A DNA stretch of 64,000 nt from Psychroflexus gondwanensis ACAM 44 (GTDB taxonomy: Bacteria; Bacteroidota; Bacteroidia; Flavobacteriales; Flavobacteriaceae): NCBI RefSeq assembly GCF_000355905.1, contig NZ_APLF01000003.1, positions 62,001 to 126,000 on the forward strand, in the 5' to 3' direction. The notes under the pieces are model-generated. The model did not search any database, was not told the origin of the DNA, and was given only the letters and a program-made list of their open reading frames with translations. Positions within the stretch are counted from its first letter, which is position 1. Every line of letters begins with the position of its first letter. This document shows, piece after piece, positions 16,563 to 26,051 of the stretch. The translations under genes and the position numbers were made by a program.

Positions 16563-19500
16563 TTAAAAATTAAGTCTAACAGTTACTGCGTAACCCTTAG
16601 TGTTAGGTTGGTTGAAATAATCTAATCCAATACCATTCGAAGCTCCTGTTAAATTTGTTTCAGGATCAACACCTGGATAATCAGTTATTAAGAAAAGATT
16701 TCTTCCTGTAACAGTTAAAGAACCACCTGTAAGAAAAGTTTTATCAAGAAACTTATTTGGTAATGAATAAGTAAGCGAGGCTTCTCTAAGTCTTACCCAT
16801 GAAGAATCATAAATATAATCTTCAGATACTCCTCCGAACCCGTATCTTACCCACCTATTAGCTCCAAGACCATTTGCAGGGTCAGCTAAAGCAACTTCTG
16901 TAGAATTGGGTTGTCCTGTGGTTTGATTTACTCCATCGAAAACAAAATCAGTAATACCTCTCTGTTCTGCTGTTGCTTGAGATGAACCAAAATAATCAAT
17001 TATACCACAAGTTCCACACCATACATCTCCACCCTGTCTAATGTCAAGTAAGGCTGATAATGTAAAGTCCTTGTAAGAAAATGTATTTCTAATCCCCATT
17101 GTAAAATCAGGTATTGGATCTCCTACAATTCCATTTTCAGGATCTACAACTGGAAATCCGCTGTCGTCTATTAGGACTTCTCCATTATCATTCCTTAAAA
17201 ATTTTGATCCGAATAGCGCTCCATAAGATTCACCAGCGATCACCCTACTAGAGGTTGATGTGAACCCTGCTAAGAGAATAGATTCTACGCCTGGAGCCAA
17301 CTCTTTTACAGTATTTTCAAATGTAGTCCAGTTAACATCAATATCCCAATTAAAATTATCTCCGACTATCGGCTTTAAAGATGAAGTTATCTCCCAACCT
17401 ATATTCTCTATAATTCCTGCATTTACAGTTCTATTTGTGAAACCTGTAACCGCAGGTTGATCGACTTGAATTATTTGATCTTCTGTAGTCTTATTATAAT
17501 AAGCAATATCAAATTTTATTCGAGAATCGTAGAAGTTGAATTCAGCACCTACTTCAAATTCTTCAGTTGTTTCAGGGGTTATATTATCATTACCTAATAA
17601 AGATCCTCTTTCAAAAGCTACTGTTGAAAAAATAGGAAATTGATTGTCATCAATAAATCCGTCACCACCTGAAGCTGCCGCATTGTAATAGGTAAGTGTA
17701 GAGTATAAAGGAGCATCATTACCGGTTTTACCGTATGAGCCTCTTATTTTACCATAATTCATATCTCCACTGTCAAAAAGTTCTGTAAAAACAAAACTTG
17801 AACCAAAACTATAGGATTGAAATGAGTTATTGTTTTCAGGTAGTGTTGATGACCAGTCATTTCTAAATGTACCATTTATAAAGAAAGTGTTATCATAAGC
17901 AAATCTAGCATCTGCTAATACCGCATCAAGTTGTCTTCTGCTTACAGATTCTGAAACAACTTGTGTAGCTGTGTTCGATATTATAAAAAATCCCGGAATT
18001 GTCATCCCTAATCCAGTGACATCATCGAATTGAGCTTCTGTTTTAAAACCGTCATAACCTAAGACACCATTGAAATCCCATTTTTCATTTATTTTTTTCT
18101 CTGTTATAAATAAAAGCTGAGTGTTAATGTCCTCATTAAATATAGTTCGATTTAAAACTTGGCCTTGAGGGTTGCCAGCTGAATTAATGTTGACCCCTTG
18201 TTTCCTCTTATCTGAATATTGGTCATAACCTAAGGTTCCCTGAACTGTTGCCCATTCGAATGGCTTGTATTCAAAAGATAATTTACCAATAAATCGTTTT
18301 ACATCGTCGAACGAAGGATTTTCAGAAACTGTCCAATACGGGTTATCATAAACACCATTTCTATAACTTCTCTGAGTTCCATCAGGAAATATGTAAGTTG
18401 AAGGCGTATCAGCAGCATCTCTTCCTGTTAATCCATTTCCGTTATCAAATGTAGGAGTAGTTCTTGCCAAACCAAGCATTATTCCTGAAACGTTTGAGCC
18501 TCTTTGTACTCTTCGACCTCCAGAGTTAATATAATTAGCATTAGCAGAAATCTTGAAATCATCTCTCAAATTGGCTGAAATATTAGTCCTAAAAGATGTT
18601 CTTGAAAATTGCTCTTTAGGGGAAACTCCTGTTTGATCTAATTGTCCTCCAGAAATATAATATTTAATTTTCTCAGTTCCACCTCTTACCGATACGCTAT
18701 TATCTTTTACTACACCAGTAGTGAAAAAATCGTACTGATCATAAGCATTTGCAGGTTGCCCGTTTCCAGTGCCTTCTGGTACTAATCCACCATTTCTATC
18801 GAAAGGATATGAGCTATCACCATCAAATTCTAAAGATGAAATCCTTGGACCCCAACTAAAGCCATCTTGGGTTTCTGGACCTCTATAAGTAGCAACACCC
18901 CCTACTGGTCGACCTTGTGCAAATTCGCTTTGTAAATCAGGAAGCTGGTTCACATTACTAAATTGATAGGAAGAAGATACGGTCACTCTTGGAGCACCAA
19001 CTTTTCCTTTTTTAGTAGTAATAAGCACTACTCCATTAGCTGCTCTAAGCCCGTAAAGTGTTTGAGCGGCAGTTCCTTTTAAAATTTCTATAGATTCAAT
19101 ATCCGTTTGATTAATATCGATAGCTCTGTTTGAAGAATCAACGCCACCGACACCGTTACCACTACTTGAATTGTCTATAGGAACTCCATCGATTATAAAA
19201 AGAGGAGAGTTCGACCTACCTATAGAGGTGTTTCCTCGAATACGAATATTGGAAGATGCCCCAACAGACCCTGAAGAGCTTACAACACTAACACCTGCAG
19301 CTTTAGAAGATAGAGAATTTACTAAGTTTGTTTCCCCAGTGTTTTCAATATCTTCTGATGTTACAGTTTCCGCAGCATAAGTTAGAGACCTAGGATTGGA
19401 TTTAATCCCTAAAGCAGTTATAACCACCTCATCTAGTGATTCACCAGTTTCCATCTGTACGTTAATAACTGAGTTGCCACCTACTTTTACGGTTTTAGTT

Positions 19501-19736
19501 GCAAAACCGATATAAGTAAAGACTAATTCTTGTTTGTTCTCTGCCTCAATGGAATAATTTCCATCAAAATCAGTTTGAGTTCCTTGGGTTGTCCCCTTTA
19601 TTAATACGTTTGCTCCTGGCAGGGGTAACCCAGAGTCGTCGGTCACCGTTCCGGTAACTGTTTTCGCTTGTGCAAACGTAATTTGCACAAGTAACACTAA
19701 AAATAGTGTTAGAATTCCATTTAACTTTGTTTTCAT
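16563..19736 (-). CDS. SusC/RagA-family TonB-linked outer-membrane transporter (locus 2)
   Basis: A signal peptide (LTLFLVLLVQITFAQ) precedes the regulatory-like domain GTVTDDSGLPLPGANVLIKG, a DEVVITALGIKSNPRSLTYA linker, the plug signature IEILKGTAAQTLYGLRAANG and a barrel ending in VTVRLNF. It has 1057 residues. The first 120 residues resemble the locus 1 SusC while the barrel differs, the usual pattern among SusC paralogues. A TAAATTTG -7-like box on the minus strand at 19835-19828 is a possible promoter. Confidence 0.95.
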   Translation of the reverse strand: MKTKLNGILTLFLVLLVQITFAQAKTVTGTVTDDSGLPLPGANVLIKGTTQGTQTDFDGNYSIEAENKQELVFTYIGFATKTVKVGGNSVINVQMETGESLDEVVITALGIKSNPRSLTYAAETVTSEDIENTGETNLVNSLSSKAAGVSVVSSSGSVGASSNIRIRGNTSIGRSNSPLFIIDGVPIDNSSSGNGVGGVDSSNRAIDINQTDIESIEILKGTAAQTLYGLRAANGVVLITTKKGKVGAPRVTVSSSYQFSNVNQLPDLQSEFAQGRPVGGVATYRGPETQDGFSWGPRISSLEFDGDSSYPFDRNGGLVPEGTGNGQPANAYDQYDFFTTGVVKDNSVSVRGGTEKIKYYISGGQLDQTGVSPKEQFSRTSFRTNISANLRDDFKISANANYINSGGRRVQRGSNVSGIMLGLARTTPTFDNGNGLTGRDAADTPSTYIFPDGTQRSYRNGVYDNPYWTVSENPSFDDVKRFIGKLSFEYKPFEWATVQGTLGYDQYSDKRKQGVNINSAGNPQGQVLNRTIFNEDINTQLLFITEKKINEKWDFNGVLGYDGFKTEAQFDDVTGLGMTIPGFFIISNTATQVVSESVSRRQLDAVLADARFAYDNTFFINGTFRNDWSSTLPENNNSFQSYSFGSSFVFTELFDSGDMNYGKIRGSYGKTGNDAPLYSTLTYYNAAASGGDGFIDDNQFPIFSTVAFERGSLLGNDNITPETTEEFEVGAEFNFYDSRIKFDIAYYNKTTEDQIIQVDQPAVTGFTNRTVNAGIIENIGWEITSSLKPIVGDNFNWDIDVNWTTFENTVKELAPGVESILLAGFTSTSSRVIAGESYGALFGSKFLRNDNGEVLIDDSGFPVVDPENGIVGDPIPDFTMGIRNTFSYKDFTLSALLDIRQGGDVWCGTCGIIDYFGSSQATAEQRGITDFVFDGVNQTTGQPNSTEVALADPANGLGANRWVRYGFGGVSEDYIYDSSWVRLREASLTYSLPNKFLDKTFLTGGSLTVTGRNLFLITDYPGVDPETNLTGASNGIGLDYFNQPNTKGYAVTVRLNF

Positions 19737-19880
19737 GTTTTGTGTTTATATGAATTAGCCAATAGCTAAACTAAATATTTAACTTTTTATTTAAAGGTTA
19801 AATTATGTTAAATATACGCTAATATCACAAATTTAATGTAATTATCTATTTATTGATCTGTAAATTAGAGACTTAAACTT

Positions 19881-20948
19881 TTACCTAAATACGGACCAAT
19901 CCAGCTTTAAAGAAAAAACATTGGAATATAAGGCAAGGCTTTGGTCTCCAATATCGGTAAGGGCATAGTCAATTTGAATTCCTTTATACCGAAATCCCAC
20001 TCCAAAATTAGGTTGGAAGCCAATGTTGGTTCCCTCACCACCAAGGGATTCAAGGTTTTGAAAATTACCAACACCACCTCTTAAATACACTAGTTTGATG
20101 TAGTCTACTTCAAAGCCAAAAGCGGGGGTAGCACTCATAGATCCAGAAGAAATAATATCATTGGTCTCTGCAAAGCGAAAGTCCATATTCAAGGACGTAG
20201 TAAGATCAAAATCTCTGTGAATACTGGTGGTTTTAGCAATACCCAGTTGAAGTTTAGGCAGTGTGATTTCAGTCGCCTCAGGTGTGGTTTGGTTTTGTCC
20301 ATCGATGGCACCTTGGATAGTGGCCAACTCATCATCATCAAAAGTCCAAGTGTTGTACGTCGTGGTGATATCCCTAGCCATAACACCAAAAAACCAACTC
20401 TTTCGTTGAAATTGGATCCCTGCGTCAAAACCAAATCCCCAGGCTTGTGCAAAATCACCGATAACTCTTCTTATTACTTTAGCATTTACTCCATATGAAA
20501 ATCCCTCCAAAGGTAAATTCCTAGCATAAGATAGGGTAAAGGCATAATCTGCAGTAGAAAATAAACTTATTCTGTTGTAGTCGATATTGCCTTGATCGTC
20601 AATGAGTTGCGTAGTGTTTAAGATGTCGTCCACACCAAAGCGGATAATACTAAACCCCACAGCACTTTTGCTGTCTATAGGCATTGCTCCAGCTATATAA
20701 TTGTAAGTAGCAATGTTTGCAAAATAATTGGCATGCATAGCCGAGACTTGATTATCTTTTAGATTGACCAAACCCGCAGGATTCCAATACCCAGAATTAA
20801 CGTCATTAGTGGTTGCAGTTACCGCATTTGCCATACCAAATGAAGCCGCATCTACGCCTATGTTCAGAAATTCATTAGAATATTTTGCAGTTTGTGAAAA
20901 AACTGAACACGACAATGCAAGAGTTAATGTAAGGATAAGCCTATTCAA
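19881..20948 (-). CDS. PorV/PorQ-family outer-membrane protein
   Basis: A 355-residue beta-barrel protein with a signal peptide (LTLTLALSCSVFSQ) and the family N-terminus EFLNIGVDAASFGMANAVTA, NSGYWNPAGLVNL, AGAMPIDSKSAVGFSIIRFG. It is related to PorV, the lipid A deacylase/attachment subunit of the type IX secretion system, and to PorQ. Because it sits upstream of a SusCD pair rather than with por genes, it is more likely the variant often named PorV2, whose function is unsettled. Its last 156 codons are duplicated at 14505-14973. Confidence 0.8.
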   Translation of the reverse strand: MNRLILTLTLALSCSVFSQTAKYSNEFLNIGVDAASFGMANAVTATTNDVNSGYWNPAGLVNLKDNQVSAMHANYFANIATYNYIAGAMPIDSKSAVGFSIIRFGVDDILNTTQLIDDQGNIDYNRISLFSTADYAFTLSYARNLPLEGFSYGVNAKVIRRVIGDFAQAWGFGFDAGIQFQRKSWFFGVMARDITTTYNTWTFDDDELATIQGAIDGQNQTTPEATEITLPKLQLGIAKTTSIHRDFDLTTSLNMDFRFAETNDIISSGSMSATPAFGFEVDYIKLVYLRGGVGNFQNLESLGGEGTNIGFQPNFGVGFRYKGIQIDYALTDIGDQSLALYSNVFSLKLDWSVFR

Positions 20949-21043
20949 TGCGATAATTTTTTTAGCAAAGATGCTATATTTAATAATATTAAAACTTATT
21001 TTGCTTTTTCTTATTGCATTGAATCTAGATAGTTATTGAAAAT

Positions 21044-21769
21044 ATGATTAAAAAACAAATCCCAAACTTTATAACGCTTCTCAATTTATTGTCGGGGTGC
21101 ATGGCGACAGTATTTGCGGTTCAAGATAATTTGGTTGCAGCAACTATATTTGTTTGCATTGGAATTTTCTTCGACTTTTTTGATGGTTTAGCAGCTAGGG
21201 CTTTGAAAGTAAAAAGCGATTTGGGTTTACAATTGGACTCATTAGCAGATATGGTCACTAGTGGCTTAGTTCCGGGACTAGTTATGTGTCAACTTCTGTT
21301 TAAGTCCTTAAATCCGTCAGCATCTAATCTCACTTTTTTTTCTACCGAAACCAGCTGGGTTGTCTTTATAGGTCTAATTATTACCTTGGGTTCAGCTTAT
21401 AGACTTGCTAAGTTTAATATCGATGATCGACAAACGGATAGTTTTATAGGGCTGCCGACTCCAGCCAATGCTCTTTTAATCCTCAGCTTCGGACTTATTT
21501 TGGACTATCATCCCAATTCTTTTTTATCAGAATTAATTCAAAATACCTATTTTCTTATAGCGATATCAGTGATGAGCGTTTTACTTTTAAATGCAGAGCT
21601 TAAACTGTTTGCTTTAAAGGTTACAAATCTAAAGCTTTCTGAAAATTGGTATAGGTATCTTATTGTTGTTTTAAGTATCATTTTATTGGTGACCCTTCAA
21701 TTTGTTGCCATTCCTATCATAATTTTTGTCTACATCTTATTGTCCCTAGCTTTGCAAAAGATAAGCTGA
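21044..21769 (+). CDS. pssA: CDP-diacylglycerol-serine O-phosphatidyltransferase
   Basis: Makes phosphatidylserine from CDP-diacylglycerol and serine, the first step towards phosphatidylethanolamine, in the inner membrane. The CDP-alcohol phosphotransferase motif is complete: Asp47-Gly48, Ala51-Arg52, Gly61, Asp65 and Asp69 in DGLAARALKVKSDLGLQLDS. The N-terminus IPNFITLLNLLSGCMATVFA and several transmembrane helices fit PssA. It has 241 residues. It is transcribed away from the PorV-family gene and converges on lnt with a 1-nt gap. Confidence 0.9.
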   Translation: MIKKQIPNFITLLNLLSGCMATVFAVQDNLVAATIFVCIGIFFDFFDGLAARALKVKSDLGLQLDSLADMVTSGLVPGLVMCQLLFKSLNPSASNLTFFSTETSWVVFIGLIITLGSAYRLAKFNIDDRQTDSFIGLPTPANALLILSFGLILDYHPNSFLSELIQNTYFLIAISVMSVLLLNAELKLFALKVTNLKLSENWYRYLIVVLSIILLVTLQFVAIPIIIFVYILLSLALQKIS

Positions 21770-21770
21770 T

Positions 21771-23348
21771 TTATTTTCTTCTTCGGGTGACTCCGAAAAG
21801 CAAAATAAACAAGGCTAAAAAGTTTGCTATACGTGGTATGTAATCCCCATGTTTAACGTAGAACGTTTGTCCTTCATAAAGTGGTAAATTGTAAGTCAGT
21901 GCTGTTTTTTCATCATAGATTGATTTTTTGATAATTTCACCGTCCTTATCTATGAAACCGGAAATTCCAGTATTTGCACTTCTTGCCACAGCACGTCGCG
22001 TTTCAATAGCTCTTAATCGTGCATAACTCCAGTGTTGTTGATGACCTTGAGTTTCATCCCACCAAGCATCATTGGTTATAATGGCTAGGGCATTTGCGCC
22101 ATTTTTCACATAACCATTCACAAATTCGCCATATACAGATTCATAACAAATAATGGGAGCAACACTGAAGCCTGTATTCAGTGTAAAAACGCTACGTTCT
22201 GGCTGGGTGGTTTTCATAGCGACCGTACCACCAAGGTCTATCATAATATTTCCAAGTATAGGTTTAAGGGTAGACTGATAAGGGAAGTTTTCTACGCCCA
22301 CAACAAGCTTGGATTTATGATAAAATTGAGTCTCAGAACCCATTTTTTCAAAAACAGCGCTGTTGTAATCATTAAACCAAAGCCCTTTTCTTAAAAAATT
22401 GCTTTGAGGAGATAAGTCAGCTTCTTTTTTTAGCAATTCATACATAGAAATTCCAAAAAGTAAATTGAGTTGATCGTTTTTATCGAGTAAGAGTTTTGAA
22501 AACCTTCGAGCTTCAGAATAGGTATAGCTTGTAATTTCTGTGCCTTCAGCAAAGACAGTTTCTGGAGCGATAAGCAGCTGTGGGTTTTTGTTCAATAGAG
22601 GTTGAGTTAGGTCTATTAAATCTTTAGAAATTCCTTGATCATTTGTATTATATTTTTCAGTATAAGGATCTATATTGGGTTGAAGGACAATAGTTTCGAT
22701 ACTACTATCAACACTAGTTTCGGGTTTTAGAAGAAGGCTAATAACGATAGGGATCCCTATAAGCAGAGCAAGTCTTATTCCACTGCTTACTATAATTTTT
22801 GAATCTTTATGTTGTAAATAAAGAATAAGCCCTTTTAAGAGAATGAAATTACTTGCTAAAATCCAAAGGCTACCACCAAAAGTACCCGTATACTCATACC
22901 ATTGTATTAATAAGATATCATTTGCAAATACATTTCCTAAATTTAACCAAGGCCATGAAAATTCCCAGCCCAAATGCAGTTTTTCGAAACTGAGCCATAA
23001 CACCACAAAAAACGAGGAAGCCGCTGTAAAAGCAACGCGTTTTGCAACAATATGATAGACCAAAAAGACAAGACTCATCAATAAGGAGTTAGCAAGTATG
23101 GCGAAAATCCCCCCAAACGGTGTTGAGTAGTAAAGCCAAAAGGTGGTAATGCTATTCCAAAGGAGAAAACCTAAATACGCATGGCCAAAAACTTTGAGGT
23201 TTGTTCTTTGAGTATGAGTTGTTCTAATAGTAAATTCAGCAAAAAGTAAAGGGACGAAACCAATAAAACTCAATACACTCCATCCATTTGTTGGCCAGCT
23301 TAAGGCAAGGAGCAAACCTGAAGCAACAGCTAAAAGTATAGTTTTCAA
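21771..23348 (-). CDS. lnt: Apolipoprotein N-acyltransferase
   Basis: Transfers the third acyl chain to the N-terminal Cys of lipoproteins in the inner membrane. About six N-terminal membrane helices (residues 1-210) are followed by the nitrilase-like domain with its catalytic triad: Glu263 (APETVF), Lys345 (YHKSKLVV) and Cys401 (IICYES). The Pro-Phe-Gly of the usual LVPFGE motif is replaced by LVVGVE. A final helix is at about 508-520. At 525 residues it is the usual length. The many lipoproteins in this window are its likely clients. Confidence 0.9.
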   Translation of the reverse strand: MKTILLAVASGLLLALSWPTNGWSVLSFIGFVPLLFAEFTIRTTHTQRTNLKVFGHAYLGFLLWNSITTFWLYYSTPFGGIFAILANSLLMSLVFLVYHIVAKRVAFTAASSFFVVLWLSFEKLHLGWEFSWPWLNLGNVFANDILLIQWYEYTGTFGGSLWILASNFILLKGLILYLQHKDSKIIVSSGIRLALLIGIPIVISLLLKPETSVDSSIETIVLQPNIDPYTEKYNTNDQGISKDLIDLTQPLLNKNPQLLIAPETVFAEGTEITSYTYSEARRFSKLLLDKNDQLNLLFGISMYELLKKEADLSPQSNFLRKGLWFNDYNSAVFEKMGSETQFYHKSKLVVGVENFPYQSTLKPILGNIMIDLGGTVAMKTTQPERSVFTLNTGFSVAPIICYESVYGEFVNGYVKNGANALAIITNDAWWDETQGHQQHWSYARLRAIETRRAVARSANTGISGFIDKDGEIIKKSIYDEKTALTYNLPLYEGQTFYVKHGDYIPRIANFLALFILLFGVTRRRK

Positions 23349-23412
23349 TATAATTTTTTTTCAAATTTAGTTTAAAAATGAGGGTTTCAAAAAGAATTTA
23401 ATCAAAACAAGG

Positions 23413-23605
23413 TTTGATACCAAATTAAACATATAATGTCGCAATAAATTGTTTCTTTTTCGCCTGTTTTTTATAAAAAAAAATTATCGTAGCTAAGGCT
23501 ATGCTAATTATTTTTAATTTCAATCAATCAAAAAACCTGTGCTGAGCTAAGGCGGAGTATAATTCAATTTATTTATACGACATTATAAATTTAATTTGGT
23601 ATAAA
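23413..23605. repeat. 193-bp inverted-repeat element (MITE-like)
   Basis: The left end TTTGATACCAAATTAAACAT...AATGTCGCAATAAATTG (23413-23451) is the imperfect reverse complement of the right end CAATTT...ACGACATTATAAATTTAATTTGGTATAAA (23565-23605). The interior contains another near-palindrome, ATTATCGTAGC / GCTATGCTAAT, and no coding frame. A partial relative of the right end lies at 3213-3240. The size, terminal repeats and lack of coding suggest a miniature element. It accounts for most of the 325-bp gap before the sugar transferase gene. Confidence 0.6.
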
Positions 23606-23673
23606 AAGTAAATTCCATCCGTAGACTATTATTGATATCTTTTTATAAATTTGCTCTTAGTCATTCTAAATAA

Positions 23674-25050
23674 ATGAAAACTAATCCAACTACTCATTTT
23701 GAAATATCTGAGCGAAAGGTATTACTAAGAGTTTTTGACGTGCTATTCGTATGGTTAGCACTTTATCTGACCACAGAAAGCTTTAAGTTTACTTATTTTC
23801 CCTTCAAGTCCAGTGTTTGGATTTGGTTGCTTACACTTGGTTTTTATGTTCTACTTTTTGGAACTGTTTTCGAAATTTACGACCTTCAAAAAGCAGAATC
23901 TAGAAAAGCGACGATCAAAAATGTGACCTTAACTTGTCTGCTTGTTACGCTCTTTTTTCTGTTAACACCAATCCTTTCACCACCTCTTCCAGACAATCGG
24001 TTTCAAATTTTATATTTTTTTGGAATTATCCTATCGACACTCATTGTTTGGAGATTTCTTTACATCGGATTAATAGCTTCTCCTAGATTTTTTAAGCGCG
24101 TACTTATTGTTGGCGATGAATTTGAAATTGATAAATTAGGTCAAGATTTGCTCCAAAACGATCCTAATTATGAGATTAAAGGCTTTATTTCCTTAAAAAA
24201 TAAAACCTCTAAACTATTTGAATCCTATAAAATAGAGGATCTCAAAAGTATCGTGATTGAAAAAGGTGTAAGCGAAATTGTTGTAGCGAATTCTTTTGAT
24301 GGCTTGAGTGCAGAATTATACCAGGCTTTAGTCCCTCTTTTAAAAACGGGATTCCCAATTAAAGCGTATGCATATGTTTACGAAGAAATAACCAGTAAAG
24401 TTCCTGTTCAACAAATAAATAATGATTTTTACTTCTATTTCCCCTTCAGTAGGAGTAATCAAAACAGATTGTATCTTTTGTATTATCGAGTAGTCGATAT
24501 CCTTATAAGTCTGGTGGGTTTGCTGTTTTGCACACTTATCATTCCCTTCATTTTAATTGCTAACCTCATGGCCAATAGAGGTAGTTTATTTTATAAACAA
24601 CTAAGGATGGGGAAATCTGGGATGGAATTTTATATCGTTAAGTTACGTACCATGGTAAAAAATGCTGAAGCAGACGGAGCCCAGCTTGCCTCTAAAGGTG
24701 ATATTCGTATTACTAAATTTGGGAAGTTTCTGAGGAAAACACGATTGGATGAGATTCCTCAATTTTATAATGTCCTTATTGGAGACATGAGTTTAATTGG
24801 TCCAAGACCAGAGCGGCCCGAGTTTGTAGAAAGCTTATCTAAAAATATTCCCTTTTATGAAGTCCGTCAAGTGATAAAACCAGGCCTTACAGGATGGGCT
24901 CAAGTGAATGCAAAGTACGCCAATTCTGATGAGGATATGATTGAAAAACTACAGTACGATCTTTACTACATAAAGCATCGAAGTGTGTTTTTAGACCTAA
25001 GAATCTTTCTAAAAACTATAAGTACTGTGATTTTCTTTAGAGGGCAATAG
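23674..25050 (+). CDS. Polyprenyl-phosphate sugar-1-phosphate transferase (bacterial sugar transferase)
   Basis: Probably starts exopolysaccharide or O-antigen assembly by moving a sugar-1-phosphate onto undecaprenyl phosphate. Four membrane helices occupy residues 10-135, followed by a CoA-binding-like domain (RVLIVGDEFEIDKLGQ). Another helix near 270-295 precedes the catalytic domain: KQLRMGKSGMEFYIVKLRTM, KFGKFLRKTRLDEIPQFYNV, GDMSLIGPRPERPEF, PGLTGWAQVN. This is the WcaJ/WbaP layout. At 458 residues it is full length. The donor sugar cannot be told. A TAAATTTGC box at 23646 may be its promoter. Confidence 0.88.
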   Translation: MKTNPTTHFEISERKVLLRVFDVLFVWLALYLTTESFKFTYFPFKSSVWIWLLTLGFYVLLFGTVFEIYDLQKAESRKATIKNVTLTCLLVTLFFLLTPILSPPLPDNRFQILYFFGIILSTLIVWRFLYIGLIASPRFFKRVLIVGDEFEIDKLGQDLLQNDPNYEIKGFISLKNKTSKLFESYKIEDLKSIVIEKGVSEIVVANSFDGLSAELYQALVPLLKTGFPIKAYAYVYEEITSKVPVQQINNDFYFYFPFSRSNQNRLYLLYYRVVDILISLVGLLFCTLIIPFILIANLMANRGSLFYKQLRMGKSGMEFYIVKLRTMVKNAEADGAQLASKGDIRITKFGKFLRKTRLDEIPQFYNVLIGDMSLIGPRPERPEFVESLSKNIPFYEVRQVIKPGLTGWAQVNAKYANSDEDMIEKLQYDLYYIKHRSVFLDLRIFLKTISTVIFFRGQ

Positions 25051-25055
25051 TGGTA

Positions 25056-26051
25056 TTATTCATCGAAAGCTAACACGTCCTTGGAATTGAAACCAATTTT
25101 AATAGTTTTCCCCAGAACAGGTTCATTCGTTACCACTGTTAAATGCTCTCCGTTGTCTAACTTGAGGAGTAATTGAGAATGAGTGCCAAGAAAAGTTCTC
25201 TTTAAAATCTCAGCTTCAGAAACATAGTCACAGTCCTTATTAACTGTAAGATTTTCATTTCTTATCGCGTGACAACAATCTTCTTTTAATGGACATTTAA
25301 AAGCAGTTTGTAAGCCTTTATTGAGCTGAACGGTATTTCCAAATAGAGAGGCGACATAGATAGATTGGGGTTTTTTATACAATTCAGAAGCTTCGTCCTT
25401 TTGGACTAATTTACCATTTTGTAAAATCAAAATCTCATCGGCAACAGCTAGCGCATCCTGAGTATCATGCGTAACGAAAATTGCAGTGACCCCTGTTTTT
25501 TTTATAATATTAAAGACCTCATTTCTCAAGTGATACCGCATCATAGCATCTAGATTGCTAAAGGGCTCATCCAATATTAAAACAGAAGGCTTAGGCGCTA
25601 AAGCTCTAGCTAGGGCTACTCGTTGTTGTTGCCCTCCAGATAATTCATGTGGATAGCGTTTTTCGTAGCCTTTTAGACCAACGAGTTCTAAGGTTTCCAA
25701 AGCTCTTTCTTTCTTAGCTTTTGAGGTTTTAATCCCATAAACAACGTTTTCCAAAACTGAAAGATGTGGGAAAAGTGCATATTCTTGAAAGACCATACCA
25801 ACATCTCTTTTCTCTGGAGCTATGTTTTTCTTTATTGAGGCCACCAGTTTATTTTCAATATGAATTTCACCAGAATCTAATTCTTCTAATCCTGCAATAA
25901 GTCGAATTAAGGTTGTTTTTCCACTCCCACTTTCACCAACAACTGCACATATATCTCCTTTGTTGACAAAAAAGTTGACATCGTCCAAAGCTTTTACCTT
26001 TCCTTGATCGAAGGATTTAGTAAGGTTTTTTATGTTAAGAGTTGTTTGCAT
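25056..26051 (-). CDS. ABC transporter ATP-binding protein, ferric-iron type
   Basis: The ATPase of a three-gene importer. Walker A GESGSGKTT (39-47), the Q-loop, signature LSGGQQQRVALARAL, Walker B VLILDEPFSNLD and an H-loop HDTQDALAVADE are all present. A C-terminal TOBE-like region follows, as in FbpC/PotA proteins. It has 331 residues and overlaps the permease gene by 17 nt. A Cys-rich stretch KCPLKEDCCHAI near 267-278 is unusual for the family and may bind metal, though that is only a suggestion. Confidence 0.88.
   Translation of the reverse strand: MQTTLNIKNLTKSFDQGKVKALDDVNFFVNKGDICAVVGESGSGKTTLIRLIAGLEELDSGEIHIENKLVASIKKNIAPEKRDVGMVFQEYALFPHLSVLENVVYGIKTSKAKKERALETLELVGLKGYEKRYPHELSGGQQQRVALARALAPKPSVLILDEPFSNLDAMMRYHLRNEVFNIIKKTGVTAIFVTHDTQDALAVADEILILQNGKLVQKDEASELYKKPQSIYVASLFGNTVQLNKGLQTAFKCPLKEDCCHAIRNENLTVNKDCDYVSEAEILKRTFLGTHSQLLLKLDNGEHLTVVTNEPVLGKTIKIGFNSKDVLAFDE

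Noticed and set aside
9680-19736. A polysaccharide utilisation locus
   Set aside because: There are no carbohydrate-active enzymes or dedicated regulators beside the SusCD pairs, so the label would claim too much.
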